From Lepisosteus oculatus (lineage: Eukaryota; Chordata; Actinopteri; Semionotiformes; Lepisosteidae), in NCBI RefSeq assembly GCF_040954835.1, contig NC_090704.1, forward strand, positions 15,154,001 to 15,218,000: 64,000 nucleotides of DNA, read 5' to 3'. Shown one piece after another: positions 11,000-25,600 of this stretch. A program made the position numbers and the translations under genes. The stretch's first letter is position 1, and each line of letters opens with the position of its first letter. The notes beneath the pieces are model-generated. The model saw nothing but the letters and a program-made list of their open reading frames with translations, did no database searches and was not told where the DNA came from.

Positions 11000-12680
11000 T
11001 AATCAAGAATGGGAGATTGTGTTCTTTCTTTTGCGTTTTTCCAGTTAATATTCTAGCAACAAACATTACTGTGAAGATATTATGGAGAACACGGTTGCCT
11101 TATCTAAACGTTTTCAGAATAACCTACGATTATTCCGCGAAGAGAAATAAATATCACAGGCACGTGCTACTACACTTTTCTTATGCTGGAATGGAATAAC
11201 CTCCGGTCCAATAGGGGGCAGTTTAACGTTTATTGGCGCAAACAACACATTTGAAGAACAGACAAAAATAGGAATAATAGGGCGCATATAATTTAGAAAT
11301 AAATGCAAGACCTTCATGTAAAGTCGCCACCTCTCTTTGTATAGTTCTTTGGTCATGGATTTGATTCAGACCAGGAAACCCTTGTGTGTGAAGTTCACAT
11401 GTTGGCCATGTGGCTTTTCTCTGTGTGCTTTAGTTTCCTCCCACCTTTCAGACTGTGAATGCCCTGCAATGGACTGGTGAGACGTACCAGAAATAAACAG
11501 CTTTCTGGTAATGTGTGCCTGCACAGAAAGTTAATTTACAGTATGAGTAATAAAATAATAATCAACATATTATAAACATTACTCAGTCACGGGTTAAAAA
11601 ATGTAGCAGACTTTGGTTGTATTCTTCTATCAAAACCAGAAGAGATAGCTAATCTTATTTACTTTACAACTTGCAAACTGAAATGGCTGGGGTCATGCTT
11701 ACATAATCAGGATTGATGATTACATTCCAATCAGTTCTAAATAACTGTGTGGTTTTGATCTCTTGTTCAAATGTCATTTGCCATATACTGTACTATTTCC
11801 GATTATCTTTTACGAGGGGCATTGTTGTGATGAACCTCTTTTTCCTCACCTAATGCCATATCATGGAATAATGGGAATTAAAACATTTTTAAAGAGCAGT
11901 TTATTGGAAAGTCTATTAGATAATAAAGGTTTTGTCCATCTAAGATTCTGAAGCTCTGACTCTTTTGTCAATTTGTTATATAAATCCTACTTTACAGAAT
12001 ACCCAAAAATAGTGTCTCCCATCTGCAAATTATAGTAGCTCACTGTGAAATTCAGAAGGTATTGCATGGCCCAGCTCCAGGTCTTGAAGACCTGTAGCAT
12101 ATGGCATAGTTCAGATCTTAATCTGAGATCTGCTGATTTGAGTTTTGTTAGTCTCCAGAAGGGCTGCTTCCACACAATGTTAGAGACAGCCTTGAGCTGT
12201 GCAGCACTACATAAGTGCTCATTCATTCAAGACCTTGTGAATGTCATTTTTTCCTCCCTTTTCACCATGGCTTTAAGAGAATAATTTGAGTTTATAATTT
12301 GTTTCACTAGGATAAATGTTGTTTTTACTTTTGACTTCCCTTGTGTATTATGAATGCCATTTTACAACAGCTTGAGATTCTTGAAAAAAAGCTTTTTAAA
12401 TGAAATTAAAATGGTATCATACTCAAATGTGGGTGTGCTTCATGCACATCTTACTTGCTTTTTCCACACTGTCATTTATTCCCAGCTTCCCTCAGACACA
12501 GCAGAAATATTACAGAGAACATGACCCCTTTGAGTGTCCTGAAAGTACTGTATCTCCACAAAAAAACCCTCCCACACATCTTCAGGAGCTTTAGAAACTG
12601 CAGACTCCTAGCAGCTCTGGCATGGCTAGTTGAGAAGGAAATTTGAGTTTTTGTTGTTCAAAAAATAACAAGCAAACATT
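11000..12680. other. MAGOH-UCK2 intergenic region
   Basis: No gene seen. A decayed tRNA-type SINE is recognisable at about 11340-11500 (TGGATTTGATTCAGACC, then TTTAGTTTCCTCCCACCTTTC and CCCTGCAATGGACTGG). The rest is AT-rich unique sequence with short chance ORFs. It separates the MAGOH promoter from the presumed UCK2 transcript end. Confidence 0.5.
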
Positions 12681-12689
12681 TGTATAAAA

Positions 12690-15600
12690 TCTTTATTTTT
12701 TGTTGTTTAATTACACTTGACGTGTTACAGTTTGGCTCCCTGTATGTGCCCATCTTTAAACTTACAATCCATTTACACTATAATACATTGGTACAAGCAG
12801 GGGGTGGGGGGAGAGGGTAACATGTCATCATGAGGAAGATTCAACACTTAAAACTCGGCATTCCTGATCAAAGCCACCATTAATACTCGGGGCAGCCACT
12901 GCTTCTCACAGTGAAAGCCACTTCAGCACACCCCACCCTAAAGCTAAAATCAGGAGTGCAGACATTCATACAGGACAAAACAATGCAGTCCTCTGGTCTT
13001 CTCTGCTACCACTACCATGTCAGCTTCAGGGTCCCAGAACTGTCCCTGCATATTGCTCCCTAGCATGTTCTCACAGCATGATTGCCTGCACATTCACGAA
13101 CACAGTCTTTATAAATCAAGGAAATGTTACTTATAGCCGGCAGCAGCAGAGTTTTTTTGGCTTTGATATCCAAAGCTGTTGGTGGCCGCAGGGTAGCAAC
13201 TAGTTGCTGCATAAAAAAAGCTGACAGTGTGCTATTGCTTGCAGATGCACCCCTACCAACCCTCCCCCATAGCCAGGAGTCTCAGCCAGCACCAAGAACA
13301 GTTTATTATCCAACACAAAGGAGGTACAAATTCTCATAAGTTTTCTTAATTGCACCAGAAAAGTTCTTTATAAGAAAAGCTTTATGAGAATATTAAATGA
13401 CACATATAACCATTGCCACAAATATTTATGTACACTGATTTCTAGAAAAAAAAATGCACCCAGAAAAGTGAGGATATGTTGTACCAGAGGTTTCACGTTG
13501 AGACAACTTTTCAAAGGTTTTTGCCAAACAAAGCTAATGTTACATTTTTTTTTCTCCCTGGCCAATATATGGGACACATGTCCCTGTACACAAAATACAA
13601 ATACTAGCCTGCTTGCTGCGACATCAAGAACCGATTGAACATTACGGGAAAACCAAGTTCTACAAAATACAGAGCTTGCGTTAACACTCCAGTGCAGAGT
13701 TAATCACACATGTAACTATGCGCTGAAGAAAACCAAAAATGGGATACTCATCCTTGCTTGGCTATGGTGTACCTGGTTTGTTATTCACAAAATATTTTGT
13801 AAGGCGTAATTCCTCTCGTCTCTTGGTAGTCTGAAGCACTGAAGAACAGATTCACTTCAGCACGCCCACAAAACCGTCACCACTACTGGCAAAACTAGTC
13901 AACCAAATGTTTAATTGCAGTGTACTTAAAATGCTAATTCAACCAGTATGCATTTACACATTGTAACAGATATCAGCACTAATGTATTAGGATGTAAAAA
14001 AAAACACATTAATTCACAACTCATTTCATTGTCTACTCTCTTGCCTTAACGTAGTTCAGAAATCTGGGAGACTACAGTCCCCTCTCAGGGAAAAGTGAAT
14101 GACAAAGGGCTCTGTAAGGAACATGTCCAGTTCCTTAACAGTAAAAACACAACACTAGCTGATGGAGTGTGCTGCCGTTCTGTAAATATCACTTTAAAAG
14201 GTGTTCTTGCTGAACCATTATCATTATAGGCATACATCTACTGAAAAACTATCCTCCTTATTTGAAGGGAAAAAAAAGGAGGCATGCAGCCCTCAAATTA
14301 TACAGATGCGTATAGAGTGACCTCCTAAAATTAATTTTTTGACTACACTGTTTCATGCAATTTGAAGCAGCCCCATGCAAATCTGTCCTTATACAACCTG
14401 CAACACTCGCACAACAGGGTTAAAACTCAGACTCCTAAAACTGACACCAAATATATCTTTTACACTTATGCATATCTGACACTGATAGAGGCCACAGTTT
14501 GGATGAGGCTAATCTGGTGCATAAGTGTTCTTTTCACAGATGAGTAAGAATGACTTGGAAAGTGTTACCCCATGATAAAACAATAACACAAAAGGGAATA
14601 ATGATTAGAAAAAAAAAGAGATTGTTTAATACTCTACTTTTGAGAACAATTGCCAAATGTTTTTAAGTAAAATCAGTATAGAAACAGAAATGACAACTTT
14701 AAGTATGTGGTCCTATACAATCAAGGGACAAAAGCCTTTTGCTCACGTATTACACTGGGCTCAATCTGTTTATCCTCCCCCACACATTTGTAAAAGAAAT
14801 GGTTGAGACCAGAATTCTTATGCAAACATTCGACACTTCAACACATATTACAAATACAGTTCAACCACAGTGCTCTGTTTAAACCTGGCTGTGGGTAAGA
14901 ATCAATAACCTACCCTAGTTTATAGCAGCAGAACCTGAAGTTAAGAAAAATAAATCTGAGTTTAAAGCAATTACACCAGAATAGCTTTTTGTAGTGAAAA
15001 AAAGACTATGAAATGTTCATCTCATAACTCCCAAATGCTTCTTCCCATAGTTTCCCCATAGCATCGTTAACCTCTTAAAACTGCATTTTGCCTCACCACT
15101 GTACTCGGCTGGACATTCCTCATCGAGTTTAAAATGACATCCTGATAGTTAACATCACATACTGTTTGGATGTGTGATATAACAGAGCCGGGTATAAAAC
15201 CAACCATTTCACGCGAGCCTGTGACAAACTATCGGATCGAGTCAGGATCAAAAAGGACTAAAATTACTGCAACCAATTCCAAAAATTACCTAGGGCCTCT
15301 CATGATCCTGGAAAACTCGTCAGGAGCAACATTCGTCAAAATATGTCATCACATACCTTAAGTGAAATCGATATTAAATGCAAACTGAGGTCAAGGAAAG
15401 CTTTCCTCTGAGGGGGGTCACACATTTGTGCGTTTTTAAACACAGAACTGTTATAAAAACATCACAAAAAGTGAAAACTGACCAGAGTTTGATTAGATAA
15501 AGAATTACCCTTTAAAAAATAAGGGTGATTATCCTGCTTTCAATGGCCAGTGTAAGCAACCAGTAAGAAATTCTAACTTGTAATTCGTGTTCATTCCAGA

Positions 15601-17542
15601 AGACATTTTTGGCGAGTCGAACAATTTTCAAAGAATGCTTTAGTCAGATGACAAAGGGGTTTAAACAGATAAGGCAGAAATGCAGACTGACTGCAGAGGA
15701 GCTTGAATATGAAACTGTAAACTATTAATAATACTGAGAGAAACCAAGTCTGGTGACATGCATTGCAACATCAGTCCTGAGCAATGGAGTTATGGCACAT
15801 CTGCACACTGATGTTGATGCACTTAAGACATAAACCCCTGTGGTCCTGAGTAGATAACAGGGGCCTGGGTCTGGTCTGTCCAATTAATGAAAACCATCAG
15901 GACTACCGTGTTGTATAGAAGAACAACCAGAAATCACCCTGCTTGATCAAATTACCATCCACGTGGTCGCTGTAAAAGCTATAAGAGGATAAGACTAAGT
16001 GAAGACTTAGATCCATGGCATCTATTGTCCATGGTGCAAACAGAACCTCCGCTCTATCTGCAGAACAGCTGGGTTCATAACCTCACAACCAAATCACCAG
16101 AGACCAGCACAGATCTCTGAACACCTGGTCCTGGACAGCGACCGGCCTCTGGTTCCATCCCTATTTTCTGAGTGATTTCATTTGACCAATTTCCTGCCAA
16201 ATCGTTCCTCTCCAGGACCAGAGTTGCAGACCCTGTTGCCCCTTTGCCCTGAGTAATTTAGTACATCTCCCCCCACCCAACCACTATTTGGCTGTCCATC
16301 TTGATTCCCGTTTTGGAGTTTTATCATAATATAATAGCTGGAATAAGCCACTATGCCTCACCCTGGAGGGGTCAGGACTTTTACTGTCGGCAGGGTACTG
16401 TTAATGGGACACCTGGAGACAGAGAGGTGCCTTCGAAAGCTGCAACTGCAAGGCATGACTACTTAATGTGACGAGTGAAGCTCTCCTTTCCCCTGCTCTC
16501 TAGGAAGCGGGTCCCAGCAGATGAGTCTGCCACACCAAAAAGGCCACAGCACAATTTTACATGGACTAGATTCCACTTTGTTTTACCTGGCTCAGCTGTG
16601 ATGTAGACAGCCAGAGCAAACACTTGATTCACAATGGTCTTTAACAATCAGACAATACTGCTCTGAATGGGCAGACTGAAGCTAGTGTCATTGTCTACAC
16701 CTAGGAAAAGGAGAAGCTGTCACATTCCACTCAACTGTAAGGCTGCATAAAAGGGCACTGGGCTGGCCTTCAGATCTTCAATGAAGGATGGGCAGTTATC
16801 TTCACAGGTTAAACTGACTCCTCCTTTGTCTCCAAAAAAAAACAAACAAGACTGAACTCTGACTTTGGATGTTCCTCTTTTGTCCGAACGTGAACAAAAT
16901 TCATTAAGAAGCAACCTGGAAGGCGAAGCTTTGCACACTCCAGGGCGAGACCACACTAGCAGACTGCAGGCAAAGCCAAGAGCATGTGACAAGAGGCTGA
17001 CAGGGACAGACGCAGATGCTGTTGACCACAAACCTTCAGAAGAAAGGGTAGCGACAAATTACCCGAAAACAAGTTTAACGCCCAACCCAAATTTCAAGCT
17101 TAGGCTAAAAAAAAAAAGCTTTTTCTCAGCAACCAGCAACAGAGGACAGTGAAAGTGTATAGCATATTAGTGTTGGTGCATTTAGTCTACACTGTTCACA
17201 AAAAGTAAAAAAAAAATATATAGCAGGCTGGGCCATAGACTGGGCCATAAGCAGCCAGGCTCCACTGCTACCCAGCTCACCCAACATTCCTCCCAACTAA
17301 TCCATTGTTGTAACCACAAAGAAAAGGCAAAAACCAAAAATAAATCAGAAGCAAGTCACTTTGTCTTTGACCTAGAGCTGTCCAAGTACTAGGGTTTTTT
17401 CATTTAAAAAATAAAAATTAAAGGCCTTTTACTGTTTTCTTTTTTCACTAAATACAGTGTGGCTGACTGGCGGTTATGTACAAAGCTATCCCTCCACCCT
17501 CCTCTCCTCTCCCTCGCTCTCTCAGAGAGAGATGCTGTGAGG
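12690..17542 (-). other. UCK2: UCK2 3' untranslated region (inferred)
   Basis: Long stretch after the UCK2 stop codon with no splice-connected coding sequence. Mostly unique and only moderately AT-rich. A short repeat-like segment with TCTCCAGGACCAGAGTTGCA sits at about 16120-16230. A long 3' UTR fits what is known of vertebrate UCK2 transcripts, but its extent here is inferred from the poly(A) signal and the absence of another gene. Confidence 0.45.
12692..12697 (-). terminator. Likely distal UCK2 poly(A) signal
   Basis: TTTATT on the plus strand reads AATAAA on the minus strand. A GT-rich element (CAAATGTTTGCTTGTTATTT on the minus strand) lies downstream. It is the last well-placed signal before the intergenic region, implying a 3' UTR of about 4.8 kb. 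Shorter forms using internal signals are possible. Confidence 0.45.
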
Positions 17543-19618
17543 TCAGTGTGGCCGGCTGCTGGACTCCGAGGCCTGTCTCTTCCGAGGCGTGCTGTACCCA
17601 TTCAGACAGCCGTTATGTCTCTTTGTCAGTCCGCCATTCAGAATGTCCTGGATGTGCTGCACAATGAGGTTTATGGCCACTGGAAAGAGAAGAAGAAGAA
17701 ACCTTTCATTATTGCGCTGTGATATCACTATGCATCACTGTACCCTGCCACCCCACCATGGGCATGATCAACTGCTAAAACAAAACTTGCATTTGAGCTC
17801 AAGCAGTTCCAAGAAGGAAGATAAATTCTGTTAAAGGTATTCCCAGATGGCTACATACAGTAGGATGAGAATGATGACTGTAACCAACATAGCCAAGAAG
17901 GCCTCCATTTTGGTACATTTGTGGTCTACCTACCTTCACAGCTCTGATCAACAGCAATTAAGCCTATAAAACCTACCTAAAACAACTGTTGGAAGTGAAA
18001 TGAGCTGTTGTAGTTTTGTGATGCAACATGGAATCGGTTTTGTTTTCTACAGAAATTATTCAAGCACAAAAATCTTTGGAGACTGCCACGTACTGAAGCA
18101 CTAAATATATTGAACACAAATACAAAACAGAGGGCCAGAATGAAGCTGGTCAAGTTTTCACTGACATTTTGCCTCAGGAGAATTATCCTTTTCAAGGAGA
18201 AAGCAAATCTTTTCTCAGAACACAGTTTATACTTGGCCTTCGCCAAGTTATCAGAATTCAGGCCAAACAAAAAACATCTGCCATAGATTGTAAAACACAA
18301 AACTCAATTTTATCTTCCATCAGCTGAGACATCCACAAACCAGAGAACAAAAGTGGAAACCACATGGAAGAACACAGGTGGCACTTTACGCAAAGGATTG
18401 TGGGAGTTATGGACAAGCTATGGAGTTATGTTGTTAAAGGCAAGAGGCCAGGATTTTAAAAAGGCTGGACAAGATCATCAATTTGATTAGATATCACAAA
18501 GGCCAAAATGGGTTAAATGACTCATCTTTTTTAAAAAAACTTTCTTATCCTTCCAGAACAACTGCTCACTAAACAAACAGTCAAATATACAAATAAACTG
18601 AATATGCCTTAAAAGTCAGTGACCACATAACAGACCCAACTTAACATTTACACATTCCAGTCTCAATTATTTTGTCTAATACTAGCAGACAGTCGTAGCT
18701 GTAAATACTGTCTAGGCATGCTGACATTGTTTCCCTTATGACTAAAAGGGAGTTTGGCCCCACTGTCGTAGTTTCTTTGAGATTTTTAACCACATCGAGT
18801 GTCCGCAATGCCACAGCTTTCATGGAGTTTAGGGAACGGAGAATAACAGGTCCTTACCAAGGTTATCTGCCCCGCGTGGGATAATCACATCTGCATACTT
18901 CTTTGTCTGGAATTAAAGAAAAATTGACAAGAAGGGATTTGAAATAGATAATCTTTCACTCCATCATTGAGACCACAAAGAAAAGAAAAACAAAGCACAT
19001 TTAGCAAAACAATGTTTTTCCTTTCAATCTGAAACTATTCTATCACCCTGAAAAACAAGTTTGGATAGGATTCTCTGCAATTAATCTTCAATCACAAACT
19101 CCACCTATATATTCACAAAGAAAATTACCCCAATTTTACCATTAAAACAAACAGACTTTTCAACAATAAAGTCAGACTGAACAGCTGGCAGTTGATGTCC
19201 CTTCTTTGTTACAGAGAGCCTTGAATAAGTAAAAGTGCTTGTTCAAGGTCAATTTTCTTCAAAAATGCTTCAAATTCCTATGTATTCAAAGTACACACTA
19301 TTCGTAGATAATGGGACACCCTGGAAAAGCAAACAATGTGCTTCAAATTTCAGAGTTTCAGAAATAGTTTAATAAAACATGGTTAATCAAAATGAATTAT
19401 TCCATATAAAAGCATCTGACTGCTGCATTGTGCAGCAAACAGGTCCAGTGGGGAGAGCACTCTCAGCTGTGGAACACAGTATAGGATACAGCTCATGAGA
19501 ATACAAAGCTAATACTAACGGCAGCCACACAGTGGCAAAAAAAAGTGTAGAATTTCAGGTGGAACACAGTAAGCATTTGGAGGTCTCTGGCTGTGGTCAG
19601 GGATCCTAACTCCTGTAC

Positions 19619-19654
<36 letters not shown>

Positions 19655-22600
19655 TGTTGCTTTATTAGCCCTATACAATTTCTTTCATTAGGAATTCATC
19701 TTTTCGCATAACCTGGCTTGCTCTCCATGAGACAGACACACAGACAGGGAGAGAAGCTTGGGGTCAGAGCGCAGGGTCAGCCATTGTACAGCGCCCCTGG
19801 AGCAGTTGGGGTTAAGGGCCCAACGGAGTAGGATTCCTCTGCCGGCAACCTTCCAGTCACAAGCACTGATCCTTAGCCACAGAGCCACCACTCCGCCCTA
19901 TCATTGGGACTGATCTATAACTTGACGGGGCATATATTGGTCTGATCTGTATTTCAGATACGTAGCTTTGTCAGCATTCTTAGGCTGCAAAGGAACAGGC
20001 AAAGGTTTATTCCATGCTGAAATAAAAAGAGAAGAGTAACAGTTTCAGATGAAACATTGTCTGTTTGTTTTTCTTTTTCACATGGAATAAATCTTGACCT
20101 ATAATTTTGCCCCATGTCTGCCAACAGTAGTATAAGTAGATGAATCAAAAGAGATATCAATATCCTGAATGATGCTGGGGTACATCTATGAAAGAAAATG
20201 CAAAACAAAAAAGCATGGCAAAACGCATAAGGCCTGGAGCGTTATCTAGAATGAAAGTCTAAAACATCATCAATTAAAATTGAAATAGTATTTTAAATAA
20301 GTAATCCTCACAGTGAAAACTATGTACAACTTGACAAAGGCTTCACAGGAAACCATATTAGAATATTTAACTTCCAAAGGATAAAAAAAAGGGGTTGACT
20401 GAATTTAAGTATTTTTTCACCACTGTTACTTTCACTGACAGCTTTTCAGAAGAAGGTCAGAGACTAATTCCAGAGGCACTCATCTCTTTCAAAATCAAAC
20501 TCGCAGTGCGGAAGGTGAGGACATCACAGGCAACAAAGAACCCAGCGCCACAGCAACCCGATGTCACCAGGCCTCAATCTCTACATTGCCTGTCGCTCAC
20601 TCTCCTCCCCCCCGAGAGACCCGGAGTCTGGCTCAGGCACAGCTCTGACAGGAAGACCGGAAGAGAGGCCAGGCCGAGGGGGCAGTACTCACTGGCAGGC
20701 AGAACTCCTCGAAAGCTGGCTTGACGAAGGTGATGTACTGGGTGAGCACCTGTTCCAGGTCGCGCCCTCGTTCGCTGATGTCCCGCAACACTGCGAGAAA
20801 GGACCGGAGAGAGAGTCAGACAAGGAGTGCGAGTGTGTATGGGACGTCTTTGGCAAAACAGCAGCCAAAAATAAAGTAGCAATTAATTTACCATACTCTA
20901 GCCTTCCTGCATATTAACACAGAGGTTCCCAATCCTAGTTTTGGAGGGCATGTTGGTCTACAGGTTTTCAGTTCATTCAGTTCACAAGGTATGCTTAACT
21001 GCAAAGGTTTGTCACTTTCTGTTCTTTTTGGAAACTGGTGTTCTAAAAAGACCAAAACCACCTCTCCAGGCCTCCTTACCCTACTACCTATTTTCCCCAA
21101 GAACCCAAAACTGTGGAGACCATTAAACACAAGGTAACAGCAGATCACATCATTTCTAAAGAAACTCCCCAACCATGTTTTACGCGATCTGACGCAGTGC
21201 TGCAGCCCCCTGCAATGACTTTAGGGGTTTCCACTCATGAATTACTGCTCAATATTCAATAATGCTTGATTTTTCTGCAATAAAATGATGTTCTTATACC
21301 GTCAGAGCGCTTGGAGAAGAAGGTATAGTTGTCAAGCTTTTTCAAAGCATGGCAAGCTAAAACAATCATAAAAAAGAGAAAGGTTCTAAGATTAAATACT
21401 GCATTGCCATCTCTAGCAATAGAGAACCAGATACCCCAGGTATTCACGATTTAATACCTTCCGTTTTGTATTTAAAATCCTTGTGTGCTGATAAAGTGCT
21501 GTGGGTATCATTCACAGGACATCAACAGTTTGCATAAAAAAACCCACAAATATTAAGAACCTGCAAAAGAAAACCAGGGATTACAGCGAGTCTCTACACC
21601 CCTACACTGACAGTCAGCCCTGCCCACTAGGCGGCGCTGTGGCAGTGAGCCCACCTCTCCGTGACAGCCGTGTGTCTGCATCGGTGTCCACAAACAGTTT
21701 CATCTGGAACAGGTCCCTGATCTCCTGGGAGTAGAACATCAGGATCCCCTCGAACAGAACAACGTCAGCCGGGTACACCGTCACACTCTCCTCTTTCCTG
21801 CAGTTCCACAGTGCCCGGGGGAAAGAGCAATGATAGTCAGAATGCTTCCTCTCCCCTCCTATGGTGCACACTCCTCCTAGGAATCCTTTAACAGCTTCCT
21901 GAGCAACCCCCTTTCTCCGCCAACTATGAGCCAAGCAATACGTTACTGCAAACGGCTTATATACTCCTTCCTCCTCAAGCGTGGGTTTATGTACCCCCAG
22001 TGTCAGTCCCTCAAGCCCATCCTGAGTTCTCAAAGCTTCTAGAACAGTGCTTCTCAAAGTATGGTACGCGTACCACAGGTGGTACACCATATGACCCTGA
22101 AAATTTGTTGTGTGCACTGAAAATTGGGATGGGTTTTCATATTTTCTATTTTGATAAAATTAGCTTGTGTCGAATATGCAGCCTACGTACTACGATACAA
22201 CGTGTGCTAATACTTAAGTGGACACAAGAGCTACTATGTAATTCTATACCGTTGTATAGGAATGCGTCCAACGAACGGAAGTGACCAATTGTATTTAAAA
22301 AAAGTTTAAAAAGTTAAAAAATCTCCAGCAAATAGGGTGGTAGGAGAATGTGGATGGTTTTGGAACACTGGCAATCTTGTGAACACAGGAAAGCGTGATA
22401 GATAACAGAAAAATATTTAAGGACTGTTCTAGGTTAATTTGAAAAAAATACATCGAGCGTCTCTGTGTTTTGCTCTCATGTGCATGAAATAAAAACTTTT
22501 TAACTTCTGAGACGGAATTCTGAAACGGGAGAAAATGCAAGCTTGCGGATTGCTAAAGCAGGTAAACCCCAAACTGAAGAACTTTTACTGTTGGCAAAAG

Positions 22601-25600
22601 AGCTGACATGTTTTATGTGTGGAGAAAAAGCTGGTAAACATCTCGACCTGCTGCCCCCTTCGAAAAACACAGTCACTCGTAGAATTATTGATATGGCAGA
22701 TGATGTCAAAAGTACGCTGACAGAGCGAGTTAAGATGAGCAGATGCTTTTCAATGCGATTAGATGAGTCTATAGATTCCTTTGATTTGGCCAATTTGCTC
22801 GTTTATGTTAGAGTTTGAGGGTATGTCCCAGGAGGACTTTCTGTTTTGTAAGCCGCTACCAACAGGAACTATAGGAGAGCACGAATTTCAGCTTCTGAAT
22901 GAATGTATCAAAGTGAAACATTCTTAGAGGCCAGACGTTTCTCAGTGCGTCACCAAAACACAATTTACATTTTATGCACATCAATCACCTTACTCCCCCA
23001 CTTCATCCCAGCTTCCTGAAGGTTAATCCGCTCAGTAACTGTAAAAGTACATGCTTTTGTTAATTTTTATAAAATTCCTTCATTTTATATGTGAACATAT
23101 TTATATATGAAATCTATATATGAAAGGATATCCTTAATTTTCCTGTGTAGTATTGGATTTATTTTCTATCCTGCTATTTCATTATTTAACATTTAAATAG
23201 ATTTACACGATGTATTAGGTATGCATAGATAGAGCATGGTAAAATGCAGTTTTTTTCCCTGCATACTTGTTTATTGTTATCCATGGATAGTTCAGGAATG
23301 TAGCCCTTAAGAATAGGAAGGACTGGGTGTACTAATTAAAAGGCAATTTTCTAACATATACCCCAGTCCTAAATGGTGACCTCAGCTCGTCTTGACACTG
23401 ACAGCAGGCGGGATTCGGATTCCAGTAGTGGAAAAGATACAGCGCTCGCTGGTGCCCACCTGGAATGGGTAACAAAGTCGTACACGGGGATCTGCACCGT
23501 TTTCCCTTCCATGATTTCCCAAAGGGTCTTCAAGATCAGCTCGTTGTCGAAAGCGTCTGGACAAAAAGAAGAAGAGTTAGAGAGCAGCCAAGATGAGCCC
23601 CAGCAGGTGGAAGGGAGTGGATGGCCTTGCCAGTGCTGTTCCATTACCATTGTGTTTGTGGCTTCTGGGATTCCAAGGCACAAACACAAAGGAAAGTACA
23701 ATACGGCATAGTAGAAATATTATTCATTTCTGGCACTTCTCCATCTCTAAATGCACACTCACCGTCTTGTAATGGGTTTAGTGTGTTGAATATTTGCAAT
23801 ATTAGATGCACAAAGGGTTATGGGAGTGTAGAACAAGATACCCAGCCATCTTGCTCAAGAAGCAATGCTTCTGTGAAATGTGCTTCTTTCAAGAAGAATG
23901 GCTGGCTGAGGTGCATCAATAAAACTACCCACTACCACCAAACAGGCTCTATGGACCAAAAGGCCACCTTTTGCTTGTAACCTTTCTCGCATTCCTAAAT
24001 TTTACAGATTTTCATATTGTTTTCAACCAGCAAAAATACTTTAGAACATCAGGAGGCTCAATTAACAAAGACACTATACAAGAATGAACAGAGAAAACCC
24101 TACCACTAGGGAGGATACCGAATAACTGAATGGGGAAGAAAATCCCCCCTTGGTTTCTGCATAAATTCTGCTGCTTTAGTATATATTTTTATATTTTGTT
24201 GAAACAAATCCAACTTACAAATTATTACAGCATTCAATACATACACTGTAAAAAAACCATTATAAAACACTCAGAAAATCAATTTAGTAAACTGCATTCA
24301 GATTCAATACATAATTTGCAAATTTCATAGGATTAAAGTGCCCTATAAATTAAAAAGTAACAACCTCTTCCATGAGGCATTCAGGGGCCTTACCAAGGGC
24401 AGCTGTTTTTCAAGCTACAAACTATATAAGCACTATGCAAACAAACAACAAGTTCTTCCATTTTATTCCCCAAAATTAAGGTCAGGGTAATTAGCCTTTC
24501 TAGAGAAAGCAGCTCCACCTTAGATATTAACTATATTACGACAACTAAACAGAAAAGTAAACGTTCTTCGTTATTGTACTGCATGTTTTTTTTCCAGCTG
24601 CAGCTAGTTCCCGTTAACCCCAGATCTTCACAGCTTAACACTCACTCCTGAAAAACTTCTCCTCGTTTACAGTCCAGCTGCGGGTGGGCTCTGGCCCTGG
24701 GAATAGCACTCATAGCTGGACGCGAGTCGAAGGACCACCTGACGAGCAGCTGCTCTCCGCGACGGGAAGAATGCACTGACTGCAGGAAACTCCTTGCCAT
24801 TAACTCCAGCTGAATTCCACCCGGATACTGCACCTGAATGCCATACACTGCTGCCTAAGAGACTACGCCAAAGCAACAAGGAGCAACTGCACAGGATTTT
24901 CTGCAGCGTTCTCCGAGACTCGGCGACCAGCCGGGATTAAAAGTACAGCGCACACCGACCCAAAATTGGTCTACGCACAGGATATCATGTAGGCCATTCC
25001 ATTATTTTTCCATTGGATGCATCACAACAACAATACTAAGGAAACTATATTATTAGCAATTCCCTAATCAAACCAGAACTCTGAATGTTAAAATATTTAA
25101 CAGGGCTTACTGTACACCTTTATGCAGAGGGACTTTTGATAAATAAATCCATTTCATAGTCATGGATATGACATTAATTTTCTATCCCTCCCTTTCACTT
25201 TTCAGGTGTCTGTACATTCAATGTTATGTTCAATACTGTAAGCGTGGGAGGACGGAGATTGAGGCTGTCGAATTTGGGAAACTGGGGGGAAAGAAATGAA
25301 ATATAAAATTGGAGTCAGATAGAAATATTTGAGTATAAAAGGTCACAGTGTTACATTCTTTTAACTGCAATTTTACTACATGAACAGTGTTTTTTATTAT
25401 AAATTAAAAAAAATTATAATAGTTTATAATCATTACTATAAAACTAGGACTTTTTATAAAGCCGTCGGAGTGCAATGGTCAGTCTGGCCATGACCAGAAT
25501 CCATGAGGTGTTCAAAGAGTTTCCGGACATTATTCTAAAACTGCACTGGCTTACCGCCTTACAAACTCATTAAAATGATAAAAGGAACAAGGCAGTTGCA

